From: Lachnospiraceae bacterium
GTDB lineage: Bacteria; Bacillota; Clostridia; Lachnospirales; Lachnospiraceae
Direction: 5' to 3'
Length of the DNA stretch: 64,000 bases
Assembly (NCBI GenBank): GCA_022845895.1
Contig: AP025573.1
Span: forward strand, 3,196,501 to 3,260,500
Shown here: in pieces, positions 43,445 through 51,326 of the stretch
Numbering within the stretch: the stretch's first letter is position 1
Layout: the number at the start of each line of letters is the position of its first letter
Translations under genes and position numbers: made by a program
The notes under the pieces: generated by a model
Told to the model about the DNA's origin: nothing
The model's database searches: none
What the model saw: only the letters and a program-made list of their open reading frames with translations

Positions 43445-44307
43445 GAAATGCCCTCCTTCCTTACCCCGGCATATGGAATGTCATCCAGCTGCTGCTTCAA
43501 TTCCCGAAGCCATCTGTCATATGTCTCGTCCGTCACCGCCATAGAATGATTTGCCATCGTCTCTTCCACTTCCTCTATGCCCTTGCCTTTCGTCGTGTCC
43601 ATGATAACTGCCAGCGGCCTGTCCTGTACGTCTTTACTAAGGGTCATATAAAGCTGTTCCAGATCATTGCCGTCGATGGAAACCGCGTCAAAACCGAACG
43701 CCTCGAATTTCAGGCGCAGGTCACCTGAATCGAGGATATCCTGCGTATAGCCGTCCAGCTGCTTTTTATTATTGTCTATAAGCCATACAAGATTCGTGAC
43801 CTTTTTTGCCGCTGAGAACATGGCTGCCTCCCATACTTGTCCCTCGTTCAGTTCCCCGTCTCCCACGATAAGGTATGTCCTTCCCATACGTCCCTTCAGT
43901 CTGTCGCCAAGCGCCATCCCCACAGCCAGAGATGTCCCCTGCCCCAGAGATCCTGTCGTCATATCGATACCCGGCGTTTTCTTACGGTCGCAGTGGCTTG
44001 GAAGATTCGTTCCCGGCTGGTTCAGAGTCTTCAGCTCTTCATAAGGGAAGAACCCCTTTCGTGCAAGCGCCGCATAGACAGCAGGTCCGGCATGGCCCTT
44101 GGAGCAGACGAGCTTGTCCCTGCCCTCCCACAACGGATTCTTCGGATCCACGTTCATGACCACACCATACAGCACCGCCAGTGCGTCCGCAACGCTTAAA
44201 GACCCTCCAATATGACCGAATCCCCTTGCCTTGAATTCTTCTACCGCTCCGATACGGATTTCCAGCGCCAGACGTTCCAGCTCCTTTTTCAGATTATTGT
44301 CCAGCAT
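43441..44307 (-). CDS. Transketolase, N-terminal subunit
   Basis: A 288-residue thiamine-diphosphate-binding half. Visible are KARGFGHIGGSLSVADALAV, CSKGHAGPAVYAALARKGFF, GSLGQGTSLAVGMALG and IVGDGELNEGQVWEAAMFSA, the last being the GDG-x(~25)-N cofactor motif, completed by DNNKKQLDG. AAAGGAGG precedes the ATG. It lies 43 bases after the malic enzyme gene on the same strand. Confidence 0.92.
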   Translation of the reverse strand: MLDNNLKKELERLALEIRIGAVEEFKARGFGHIGGSLSVADALAVLYGVVMNVDPKNPLWEGRDKLVCSKGHAGPAVYAALARKGFFPYEELKTLNQPGTNLPSHCDRKKTPGIDMTTGSLGQGTSLAVGMALGDRLKGRMGRTYLIVGDGELNEGQVWEAAMFSAAKKVTNLVWLIDNNKKQLDGYTQDILDSGDLRLKFEAFGFDAVSIDGNDLEQLYMTLSKDVQDRPLAVIMDTTKGKGIEEVEETMANHSMAVTDETYDRWLRELKQQLDDIPYAGVRKEGIS

Positions 44308-44350
44308 AGCTACCTCCTTTGCTAATCCTATTCTCTCTCTTTATCTGGTA

Positions 44351-45526
44351 TCACAGCCGCGCCACGCCGCTTCTTCTTGCTGCTTGTGCCACTGCTTCAG
44401 CCACCGCAGGACCTACTCTTTTGTCGAAGGCTGCCGGAATGATGTAATCTGCGGAAAGCTCCTCCGGGGCAATCAGCATTGCCAATGCCCGGGCTGCGGC
44501 TATCTTCATCTCATCGTTGATATCGCCGGCACGCACATCAAAGGCCCCGCGGAAGATGCCCGGAAACGCCAGCACATTATTGATCTGGTTTGGGAAATCG
44601 CTCCGTCCGGTCGCCACCACCGCAGCCCCTCCTGCTTTCGCGTCTTCAGGAAATATCTCCGGCGTCGGGTTGGCACAGGCAAATATAACCGCCCTATCCT
44701 TCATAGTCCTTACCATCTCCGCGGTTACTGCACCTGGGGCGCTCACCCCGATGAAGACATCCGCTCCTGCCAGGATATCCGCAAGGCTGCCTCTTTTCCT
44801 CTCATGATTTGTAAGCCGTGCCATCTCTTCCTTCACAGCGTTCATCCCGTCTTTTCTTCCTTCGTATATGGCTCCCGTACGGTCACACATGGTAATATCC
44901 TTCACCCCGCTGGAAAGAAGCAGCCTCGTGATGGCAATCGCGGCGGCACCAGCACCATTTATCACAACCTTGATCTCCTCCATCTTCTTTTCCACTACTT
45001 TTAGCGCGTTCATAAGCCCCGCAAGCGTGATGACTGCCGTACCGTGCTGGTCATCATGGAAGATGGGAATATCGCAGCGTTCTTTGAGCCTGCGTTCGAT
45101 CTCAAAGCACCGCGGAGCCGAGATATCTTCCAGATTAACCCCGCCGAAGCTTCCTGATATCTGATATATCGTCTCTACGATGGTGTCTGTATCCTGGCTC
45201 TTGACACAGAGGGGAAAGGCGTCTACACCGCCAAAGGCTTTAAAAAGCACGCATTTCCCCTCCATGACAGGCATCCCTGCCTCTGCTCCTATATTGCCAA
45301 GCCCCAGCACTGCGGAGCCGTCGGTCACGACAAGGCACATATTGTGTCGTCTGGTCAGTTCATAGCTTTGGGATATATCGTCTTTAATCTCCAGACATGG
45401 CTGCGCGACACCCGGGGTATATGCCAGAGATAAATCTTCCTTGGATTCCACCGGCACTGTTGCAATTACCTCTATCTTGCCCTTCCATTTTTCGTGTAAC
45501 CTTAGTGATTCTTTTGCGTAGTCCAT
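44351..45526 (-). CDS. NAD(P)-dependent malic enzyme
   Basis: Oxidatively decarboxylates L-malate to pyruvate. The 391 residues are the normal short bacterial type. Landmarks are DLSLAYTPGVAQPC, VVTDGSAVLGLGNIGAEAGM, FHDDQHGTAVITLAGL with the metal-binding Asp, the nucleotide loop VINGAGAAAIAI and FACANPTPEIFPEDA. It lies between larA and the transketolase genes. LarA homologues include malate racemases, so LarA feeding L-malate to this enzyme is a testable idea. Confidence 0.92.
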   Translation of the reverse strand: MDYAKESLRLHEKWKGKIEVIATVPVESKEDLSLAYTPGVAQPCLEIKDDISQSYELTRRHNMCLVVTDGSAVLGLGNIGAEAGMPVMEGKCVLFKAFGGVDAFPLCVKSQDTDTIVETIYQISGSFGGVNLEDISAPRCFEIERRLKERCDIPIFHDDQHGTAVITLAGLMNALKVVEKKMEEIKVVINGAGAAAIAITRLLLSSGVKDITMCDRTGAIYEGRKDGMNAVKEEMARLTNHERKRGSLADILAGADVFIGVSAPGAVTAEMVRTMKDRAVIFACANPTPEIFPEDAKAGGAAVVATGRSDFPNQINNVLAFPGIFRGAFDVRAGDINDEMKIAAARALAMLIAPEELSADYIIPAAFDKRVGPAVAEAVAQAARRSGVARL

Positions 45527-45549
45527 AATCTTCTCCTTACATTCGCGAT

Positions 45550-45602
45550 GGGGTCAGGCCCCTCTTCTGTTGCAGTTTTTTTTCGCACAGGGGTCAGGCC
45601 CC
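45550..45602. repeat. Two copies of GGGGTCAGGCCCC around the larA stop
   Basis: The 13-base near-palindrome GGGGTCAGGCCCC occurs at 45550-45562 and 45590-45602, 40 bases apart. The second copy supplies the last larA codons and its TGA stop and is extended to a hairpin (CACAGGGG/CCCCTGTG). Confidence 0.6.
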
Positions 45603-46892
45603 TGTGTGCTCCGACAGTTTCTCCTGTAGCACCGGGCTTAAGACCCTAGGCAGGGTGGAGCCGCCGTATGGCATGACAAGCACCGTTGCCTCCCTTCCCC
45701 GCCCGCCAAGCTTCGCATCTGCCGTTTCATAGGCCGCCTGCACATTGTCGAAGGGTGTCATAAACAACGTCTCCACAAATGCAGGTTCAAGTTCTGACAC
45801 AAGGTATATTTCGGCCTTTTCCAGCACCATAGCGATGGCAGCGGCCTTATGGCCGCCCAGCTTGAAGTCCCGGCGTACCCTTTCAATCAGTTCCTCAGGC
45901 TTTGACGCTTCTGTCATCCACTCTTCAAAGGTCCGCTCTCCCAGCCCCTCCCGGCAAGAGCCTGCCAGGATGATGATACCGCCGTCCCTGACCGCATGTT
46001 TGGCATTGTCAAGCGCCTTCTGCGTCTGGTACAGATTCATATCTTTCGGTGCGCCGCCCTGAGAGACGATTACAATGTCCGCCGGTTCTTTGATCTTCTT
46101 CTCATACAGCGTATCCAGAAATGTGCAGCCGGCCCGATGGGCCTCTGTCACATCGCCGGCAACAGCACATATGATCTTCTTATGCTCATCCAGCACCACA
46201 TTCAATATGAAATCCACCCCGCAGATTGCAGCCGCCTCCTCAATATCCTCCCGGATGGGGTTCTCTTTCATGTTCCCCGCACAGGCCAGCGGCTCTGTCA
46301 TCATGCTGTGGTTTGCCTGGATAGCAGCTCTTGTAGATACCCCCGGCATAATTGCTTTGGCCCCTCCGGAATAGCCGGCAAAGTAATGGTATTCGATATT
46401 GCCAAGGCAGATTCTTCTGTCTGCCTTGGCCACTGCCCGGACGATGTCAACCGGAGTCCCCCGGGACGTCACTCCGAGATGCACGCAGTCATTGATGTCT
46501 CCGTCGATGCACGCTATCTCTTCATATGCCCTTTTCCCTGCCAGCTTCCTTTTCTCCTTCTCTGTATGTAAGCGGTGGCTGCCAAGCGCGAAGACCAGGG
46601 TGATATCACCGCTGCCGATACCAGCTGCATATAGTTCCTCCAGCAATTCCGGCATAATCTCCCAAGTAGGAAGAGGGCGGGTGATGTCACTTGTTATAAC
46701 AGCTATCTTTTCTCCCGGCCTTACAATTTCCCGCAGCGGCCTGCTTGCTATCGGCTCCCGCAGCGCCCGCCGTACCTCCGCCGCTCCTGTAAGCCCATGA
46801 GGGACGGCATTTGGAAGCAGGATATCCTGCAGCTTTTCGTCCCGAATCCGTACCGTCTGTGTTGTATTTCCGAATCCCAGCTCAACTTTCAT
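45594..46892 (-). CDS. larA: LarA-family nickel-pincer-dependent racemase/epimerase
   Basis: LarA enzymes racemise 2-hydroxy acids by hydride transfer to a covalently bound nickel-pincer nucleotide. The 432 residues carry TSDITRPLP, GSHRLHTEKE, YHYFAGYSGGAKAIMPGVS and QANHSMM. His169, Lys179 and His195 have the spacing of His174, Lys184 (cofactor link) and His200 of the L. plantarum enzyme. The family also covers malate, phenyllactate, hydroxyglutarate and gluconate types, so lactate is not assured. Neighbours (PGK, GAPDH, malic enzyme) point to a C3-C4 hydroxy acid. The cofactor genes lie at 7.6-13.1 kb. Confidence 0.9.
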   Translation of the reverse strand: MKVELGFGNTTQTVRIRDEKLQDILLPNAVPHGLTGAAEVRRALREPIASRPLREIVRPGEKIAVITSDITRPLPTWEIMPELLEELYAAGIGSGDITLVFALGSHRLHTEKEKRKLAGKRAYEEIACIDGDINDCVHLGVTSRGTPVDIVRAVAKADRRICLGNIEYHYFAGYSGGAKAIMPGVSTRAAIQANHSMMTEPLACAGNMKENPIREDIEEAAAICGVDFILNVVLDEHKKIICAVAGDVTEAHRAGCTFLDTLYEKKIKEPADIVIVSQGGAPKDMNLYQTQKALDNAKHAVRDGGIIILAGSCREGLGERTFEEWMTEASKPEELIERVRRDFKLGGHKAAAIAMVLEKAEIYLVSELEPAFVETLFMTPFDNVQAAYETADAKLGGRGREATVLVMPYGGSTLPRVLSPVLQEKLSEHTGA

Positions 46893-46904
46893 ATATCCAC
46901 TCCT

Positions 46905-48158
46905 TTAGACAGGAAATCTGGCTGTACTGTGGCGCAGCGCTTTTACTACCGGCAGCTCTTCTCCTGTCAGAAAGCGGATCAGGGCGCCCCCTCCTGTACA
47001 GATATAAGACAGCTTCTCTGTCTGTCCATATTTAGCTGCAGCCGTAATGCTGTCTCCGCCGCCGATTACCGTATATGCTTTTGTCTCTCCCATAGCTTCA
47101 AGCACAGCTTTCGTTCCAGCTTCCGTCTCTTTTTCTTCAAAGATGCCCATCGGCCCATTGGCAAATACTGTCCCCGAATTCAAAATATGCTGCCTGTAGC
47201 ATGCTGCTGTCACAGCTCCTATGTCAACTGCCCCAGCCTCGTCAGGAACCGCATCCGTCTTTGCCTCCCTGCGCACGCCGTTCTCCACATAAGCCAGATC
47301 CTCCGGCATTACGATACGGCTTTCATATCTTTCATATAAACGGCTTGCCTTCTCGATATAAGGCGCGTAGTTGGACTTGCGTATAAATTCCATACTTCCC
47401 CTGCCGATATCAACACCCGCACCGGCCAATAGGATGTTGCCCGCAAGCCCTCCTGCCAGGATACGGTCTGCGGCTCCTGATTCCAGTACCGTCTCCATCA
47501 TCAGAAAAGCATCCCCAATCTTAGCGCCCCCAAGGACAAAAGTACACGGACGCTTTGGCGACTTCATCAGTTCCGACAGCACACAATATTCCTTCTCGAA
47601 CAGACGACCCATAGCCGAGGGCAGTATCTGTTCAAACCCGCACAGAGAAGGCTGGTCTCTGTGGGCTGCCGCAAACGCGTCGCAGACGTAGAGGTCTGCC
47701 AGCGGCGCCAGCTTCCTGACGAGAAGCGTCTCTGCCTGCTGTTTGTGGCTTAAGCCAAGCTTCTGTTCAAACAGCGTCTGTTCCTCTGCGAGAAAACGTA
47801 CATTGTCCAAAAGAAGAAGTTCCCCTGCTTTCAGTGAACGAATCTTCCCAATCGCGGCAGGCCCGCACACATCATCGATAAATTCTACCGTCTTACTGAG
47901 CAGACCGCTCAATATGCGGGCATGTGGTTCTGTCGTATAATAGTTCTTGTACTCGATATCACTTCCCTGATGTGCCAGTATCACCGTCCTGGCGCCCCTG
48001 TCCGACAGTTCCTTTAATGTGGGGACGCAGGCCTCTATCCGTGCGATACTTTTCAGCATCCCCCTCTCTCTGTCTACGGGCTGGTTTATGTCCACTCTGC
48101 ACAATACGGTCTTGTCTTTTACGTCATAATCATCCAGCGTATATATCCCAAAACGCAC
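46905..48158 (-). CDS. pgk: Phosphoglycerate kinase of archaeal type
   Basis: A 417-residue kinase exchanging phosphate between ATP and an acyl phosphate. The sequence reads like archaeal PGK rather than the bacterial form: VLCRVDINQPVD, TVILAHQGSD, LLLDNVRFLAEE, DAFAAAHRDQPSLCGF, FVLGGAKIGDAFL and FANGPMGIFE, with a C-terminal ICTGGGALIRFL. A GTG start at 48158 is forced by an in-frame stop just upstream. It lies between GAPDH and larA. Because a housekeeping bacterial PGK must exist elsewhere, this copy is probably specialised or acquired. Confidence 0.85.
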   Translation of the reverse strand: MRFGIYTLDDYDVKDKTVLCRVDINQPVDRERGMLKSIARIEACVPTLKELSDRGARTVILAHQGSDIEYKNYYTTEPHARILSGLLSKTVEFIDDVCGPAAIGKIRSLKAGELLLLDNVRFLAEEQTLFEQKLGLSHKQQAETLLVRKLAPLADLYVCDAFAAAHRDQPSLCGFEQILPSAMGRLFEKEYCVLSELMKSPKRPCTFVLGGAKIGDAFLMMETVLESGAADRILAGGLAGNILLAGAGVDIGRGSMEFIRKSNYAPYIEKASRLYERYESRIVMPEDLAYVENGVRREAKTDAVPDEAGAVDIGAVTAACYRQHILNSGTVFANGPMGIFEEKETEAGTKAVLEAMGETKAYTVIGGGDSITAAAKYGQTEKLSYICTGGGALIRFLTGEELPVVKALRHSTARFPV

Positions 48159-48278
48159 TATCTGTCACACTCCTTTCCTTCTTCTAACCTCACATCTTTT
48201 TCGGATGTTACTCTATGTATCAGGTACTTACGGGCAGCAATTTTCTGGACAGATCCGGCCTTTGCCAGCCATTATCAA

Positions 48279-48306
48279 GGGGCGGGGCCATGGCATGCCC
48301 CGCCCC
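48279..48306. other. GC-rich intercistronic hairpin between GAPDH and PGK genes
   Basis: GGGGCGGGGC (48279-48288) pairs exactly with GCCCCGCCCC (48297-48306) around an 8-base loop. No T-run follows on the minus strand, so it may mark RNA processing or pausing in the 164-base gap rather than full termination. Confidence 0.6.
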
Positions 48307-48322
48307 CCAGGAGGTAAACAAA

Positions 48323-49345
48323 TCAACTGCCGATGTGCAGATATTCGTTTGTCTTTTCTGTCGCACCGGCACCGGTATCCTGCATCCTGCACGCAGCCCT
48401 TATGCCATCCATCGTCTCAGGTATCGTAACGCTTTCCTGCGGTATATGAATCGCAAACATGATATCATCCCCGCTCTCTACGATACTGTCTTCCCACAGA
48501 CCGATTTCGTACATGTCCCCTCTTGGATTGCCCAGATCCCGGGCATATTTGAAGAAGGATGCATTCCCGAGAAAACCGTCGTCAATATTCACGACCCGTA
48601 TTCTTGGATGCTTACGGAATGCTTCCAGTGCCATCTCTTTCGTTATTTTCTGTTTCCCTGTGGCCAGCACGGTTATAATATGGCCATGGGTCACGGGTGT
48701 ATGTACAAGAATACCGGTCGCATCGATATGCGGCATGATTGTCATCAGATCCACTGCCTGGTGAGAAGGTGCTTTGTCCATCTGCAGCGCATTTGTCAGT
48801 CCCCTGTGATAATCTCCGGGGTCAGCCACACGCCGGATGATGGTGATTGCCACTTTCTCTACTCCATAAGATCGGTCCAGACAGTCTACGGCACGGATAA
48901 GGCCGGTAGTATTGCAGCTCGTCAGCTTAAGGTAGTCCATGCCGAGCCCCTTTTCATAATTTGCATAGCCGTGGAAGAAGACGTCGGCCACTGAATTCTT
49001 CTCCCCGCCCTGGAAGATGGCTTTGACACCCTTCTTCTCATATAATTCTTTATTTTTTGCTCCTACTCCGCCGGGGGAGGAATCAAGCATGATATCCACG
49101 CTGTCCACCAGCTCTGCAAATGTTCCTGCTACGGGAATGTCAAGCTCATCAAACGCTTTCTTCCTGGCCCCGTCTACGAGATAAAGGCTGTAAGGCATCC
49201 CTTTTTCGTATAGCGCCCTGACTGCAAGCGTAGGCGCCAGATCTGCCACCCCAACCAGTTCCATATCCTTCTGCAATGCCACACCGTCCGCCAGCCGTTG
49301 TCCAATCGTGCCATATCCGGCTACTCCAACTTTGATTTTGTCCAT
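48323..49345 (-). CDS. gap: Type II (archaeal-type) glyceraldehyde-3-phosphate dehydrogenase
   Basis: A 340-residue type II GAPDH, a class typical of archaea and rare in bacteria. The nucleotide fold opens with KVGVAGYGTIGQRLADGV; the catalytic Cys144 is in LTSCNTTGLIRAVD; the family text TIIRRVADPGD, MPHIDATGILVHTPVTHGHI and VNIDDGFLGNASFF follows. Archaeal enzymes use NADP as well as NAD; the cofactor here cannot be read off. AAAGGAGA precedes the ATG. It heads the operon GAPDH-PGK-larA-malic enzyme-transketolase and is preceded by LacI-type palindromes. Confidence 0.9.
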   Translation of the reverse strand: MDKIKVGVAGYGTIGQRLADGVALQKDMELVGVADLAPTLAVRALYEKGMPYSLYLVDGARKKAFDELDIPVAGTFAELVDSVDIMLDSSPGGVGAKNKELYEKKGVKAIFQGGEKNSVADVFFHGYANYEKGLGMDYLKLTSCNTTGLIRAVDCLDRSYGVEKVAITIIRRVADPGDYHRGLTNALQMDKAPSHQAVDLMTIMPHIDATGILVHTPVTHGHIITVLATGKQKITKEMALEAFRKHPRIRVVNIDDGFLGNASFFKYARDLGNPRGDMYEIGLWEDSIVESGDDIMFAIHIPQESVTIPETMDGIRAACRMQDTGAGATEKTNEYLHIGS

Positions 49346-49402
49346 TCTCCGCTCTCCTTTCGTCTAAGAACGTGTCTCTTTTTGTCCATTTTATCTTTTA
49401 AT

Positions 49403-49414
49403 AAAAACGTTTTT
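49403..49414. promoter_or_regulatory. LacI-family operator 3 (GAPDH operon, proximal)
   Basis: AAAAACGTTTTT, a perfect 12-base palindrome, lies 58 bases before the GAPDH start. Confidence 0.65.
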
Positions 49415-49564
49415 CTATTTGTATATTATCATTTTATTATGACTGTGTCAATATTTCGTCGTTTTACTGTCATATTTAACATTTTTATTTGAATATTTTG
49501 GTGCATTTTGACTATTAATTATCTGTTTTTTCACTTTTCTCTTTATTTGTTTTCATTTGTTTGC

Positions 49565-49574
49565 GAAACGTTTC
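49565..49574. promoter_or_regulatory. LacI-family operator 4 (GAPDH operon, distal)
   Basis: GAAACGTTTC, perfect palindrome, in the context TTTGCGAAACGTTTCTTAG, about 150 bases upstream of operator 3. Two sites at this spacing could form a repression loop. The flank matches operator 2. Confidence 0.65.
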
Positions 49575-49627
49575 TTAGATATATCAAACTATTTCTGTGC
49601 TCACACACCAGACTGATTCCATACCTC

Positions 49628-49936
49628 TTACCAGTCTATCTCCATCTCCAGCAGGGCAGCGCTCAGAGTCTTACCATGCTTGTCCTGAGCCAGGCTTTTC
49701 AAGACTCCGCCGCCCAGCGCCTTTTCCAGTACAAAATTCAGAGAGCAGATGCCATCCGCTTCATATCTTGTCACTTTTCCATAGCATATCTCAGAAAAAT
49801 ATTCCTTCACCATTTCCGCCGTTACTTTTTCTTTCAGCTTTTCATAATCACTTTCACGGTATGGGATAAGCGACAGATTCGATATGTCTCCTTTATCCCC
49901 GCCACGTGAATGTGCAATTTCCCGCAGTCTCATCAT
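49628..49936 (-). CDS. AtuA-associated small subunit
   Basis: A 102-residue protein, opening LREIAHSRGGDKGDISNLSL, that matches the small partner domain which follows or is fused to AtuA-family proteins. The Arg-Gly-Gly-Asp-Lys-Gly-Asp run is its hallmark. Two adjacent ATGs serve as possible starts. It directly abuts the AtuA gene and is the last gene of its operon. Confidence 0.78.
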   Translation of the reverse strand: MMRLREIAHSRGGDKGDISNLSLIPYRESDYEKLKEKVTAEMVKEYFSEICYGKVTRYEADGICSLNFVLEKALGGGVLKSLAQDKHGKTLSAALLEMEIDW

Positions 49937-51295
49937 TTATACCTCCAGATAATCCACTGTAATTTTGATGTCTGAACGTTCTACAAAAACAGAACAGACA
50001 TTGATGATCTCATTGATTGACATCGTTACGCCTCCACAGGCAAAGGGACCGCTGCCATACATTGAGTCAAACTCATCGCTGAAGCGCACAGCCGTCTCAT
50101 AGTCTTTCATGCGGGCCGCCACCCGAAGCCTTATCTCTGGAAATGTCATCTTATCTCCACAGATATGACGGGATATCTTCTCTCTGTAAAGCGAGTTATA
50201 CCCAATATAATCAAGCCTCATCTCTTCTGTCTCTATTCCCATCATCTTCATGCGTTCCACGACCATATCCCCTGCAATTCTGGCACGCTCAAGACTGCTG
50301 GATCCGCCGTATGTCACGCCTCCTTCACACGTATAGGAATCTTTATAGCAGAAGTTGGCCTTCAGCTGCCTCGGTCTTCCATGGCTCGTGGCACCTGTCA
50401 CCAACACCTTGTCCTTTCCCTGTTGTTTCAGATGGACATTGCCAAAATCGGCTATCGCGTCCGGCGTCATATATGCTTTCGGATCATGTATCTCATACAA
50501 TACCTGTTCCTTTACTGTATCCGGTGTAACCTCTCCGCCGCTTCCTTCAGGCTTCGTGATAATAAAGTCGCCGTTCTCACTGAACTCTACGATGGGGAAA
50601 CCGATATGAGCCAGGTCGACAGCCGCCTTATATGGCGGGTCTGCAAAAGTTCCTCCTGTACTCTGCGGACCGCATTCTATGAGATGTCCTGCCAGGATAC
50701 CCTGTCCGAACTGGATGGGATTCTGTTGGAGTGTCCATCCGTACTCATAACAGAGAGGTGCCAATGTCAGAGCCGGATCTGCGACCCGGCCGGTAATCAC
50801 GACGTCAGCCCCGTTTCTCAGCGCCTCCACGATTCCTTCTATGCCGCAATAGGCATTGCCGGATATGAGCCTGTCCCGGATATCTCCCAGCTTCCCTTCA
50901 AATTCCAGCACATCGTAATCGTAGTATGCCTCCACATTGTCATATATGTTGTCCCCGGAGACGGCAGCCACACGAAGGCCGGTGATATCCTGTTCCTTGC
51001 ATATGCGCTGTATAAGCCTGACCGCAGCTTCCGGATTGGCTGCTCCCAGATTGGATATGATCTTTACCCCTCTTCCCTTGGCCGGTTTAAGCGTCCTGCG
51101 CAGACGCTCTTCGCTTAAGCGGCTGTATCCAAGCTCCGGATTATGCATCTTATCGCGCTGGCATAAGCCAATGGTCCGCTCTGCCAGGCATTCAAAGGTC
51201 AGGTAGTCGATACGGCCGTCCCTGATCAGCACTTCTCCTGCGTCAAGTCGGTCTCCTGCATAGCCGGCACCATTTGCTATTCTTATTTTTTTCAT
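49937..51295 (-). CDS. AtuA-family (DUF1446) protein
   Basis: A 452-residue member of the AtuA/DUF1446 family, named from acyclic terpene use in Pseudomonas but biochemically undefined. Landmarks are IANGAGYAGDRLDAGEVLI, DYLTFECLAERTI, GVKIISNLGAANPEAAVRL, VVITGRVADPALTLAPL and HLIECGPQSTGG. Family members often accompany acyl-CoA or hydroxy-acid breakdown genes; here the partners are a metallo-hydrolase, an importer and a glycyl-radical enzyme. Function remains open. Confidence 0.83.
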   Translation of the reverse strand: MKKIRIANGAGYAGDRLDAGEVLIRDGRIDYLTFECLAERTIGLCQRDKMHNPELGYSRLSEERLRRTLKPAKGRGVKIISNLGAANPEAAVRLIQRICKEQDITGLRVAAVSGDNIYDNVEAYYDYDVLEFEGKLGDIRDRLISGNAYCGIEGIVEALRNGADVVITGRVADPALTLAPLCYEYGWTLQQNPIQFGQGILAGHLIECGPQSTGGTFADPPYKAAVDLAHIGFPIVEFSENGDFIITKPEGSGGEVTPDTVKEQVLYEIHDPKAYMTPDAIADFGNVHLKQQGKDKVLVTGATSHGRPRQLKANFCYKDSYTCEGGVTYGGSSSLERARIAGDMVVERMKMMGIETEEMRLDYIGYNSLYREKISRHICGDKMTFPEIRLRVAARMKDYETAVRFSDEFDSMYGSGPFACGGVTMSINEIINVCSVFVERSDIKITVDYLEV

Positions 51296-51326
51296 ATTAT
51301 CACCCTTCTTTTATGTTTCCTCTCAT

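Noticed and set aside
42488-44307. Sulfo-transketolase of a sulfoquinovose pathway
   Set aside because: Split transketolase subunits alone are not diagnostic, and no sulfoquinovosidase, isomerase or sulfolactaldehyde enzyme is nearby.
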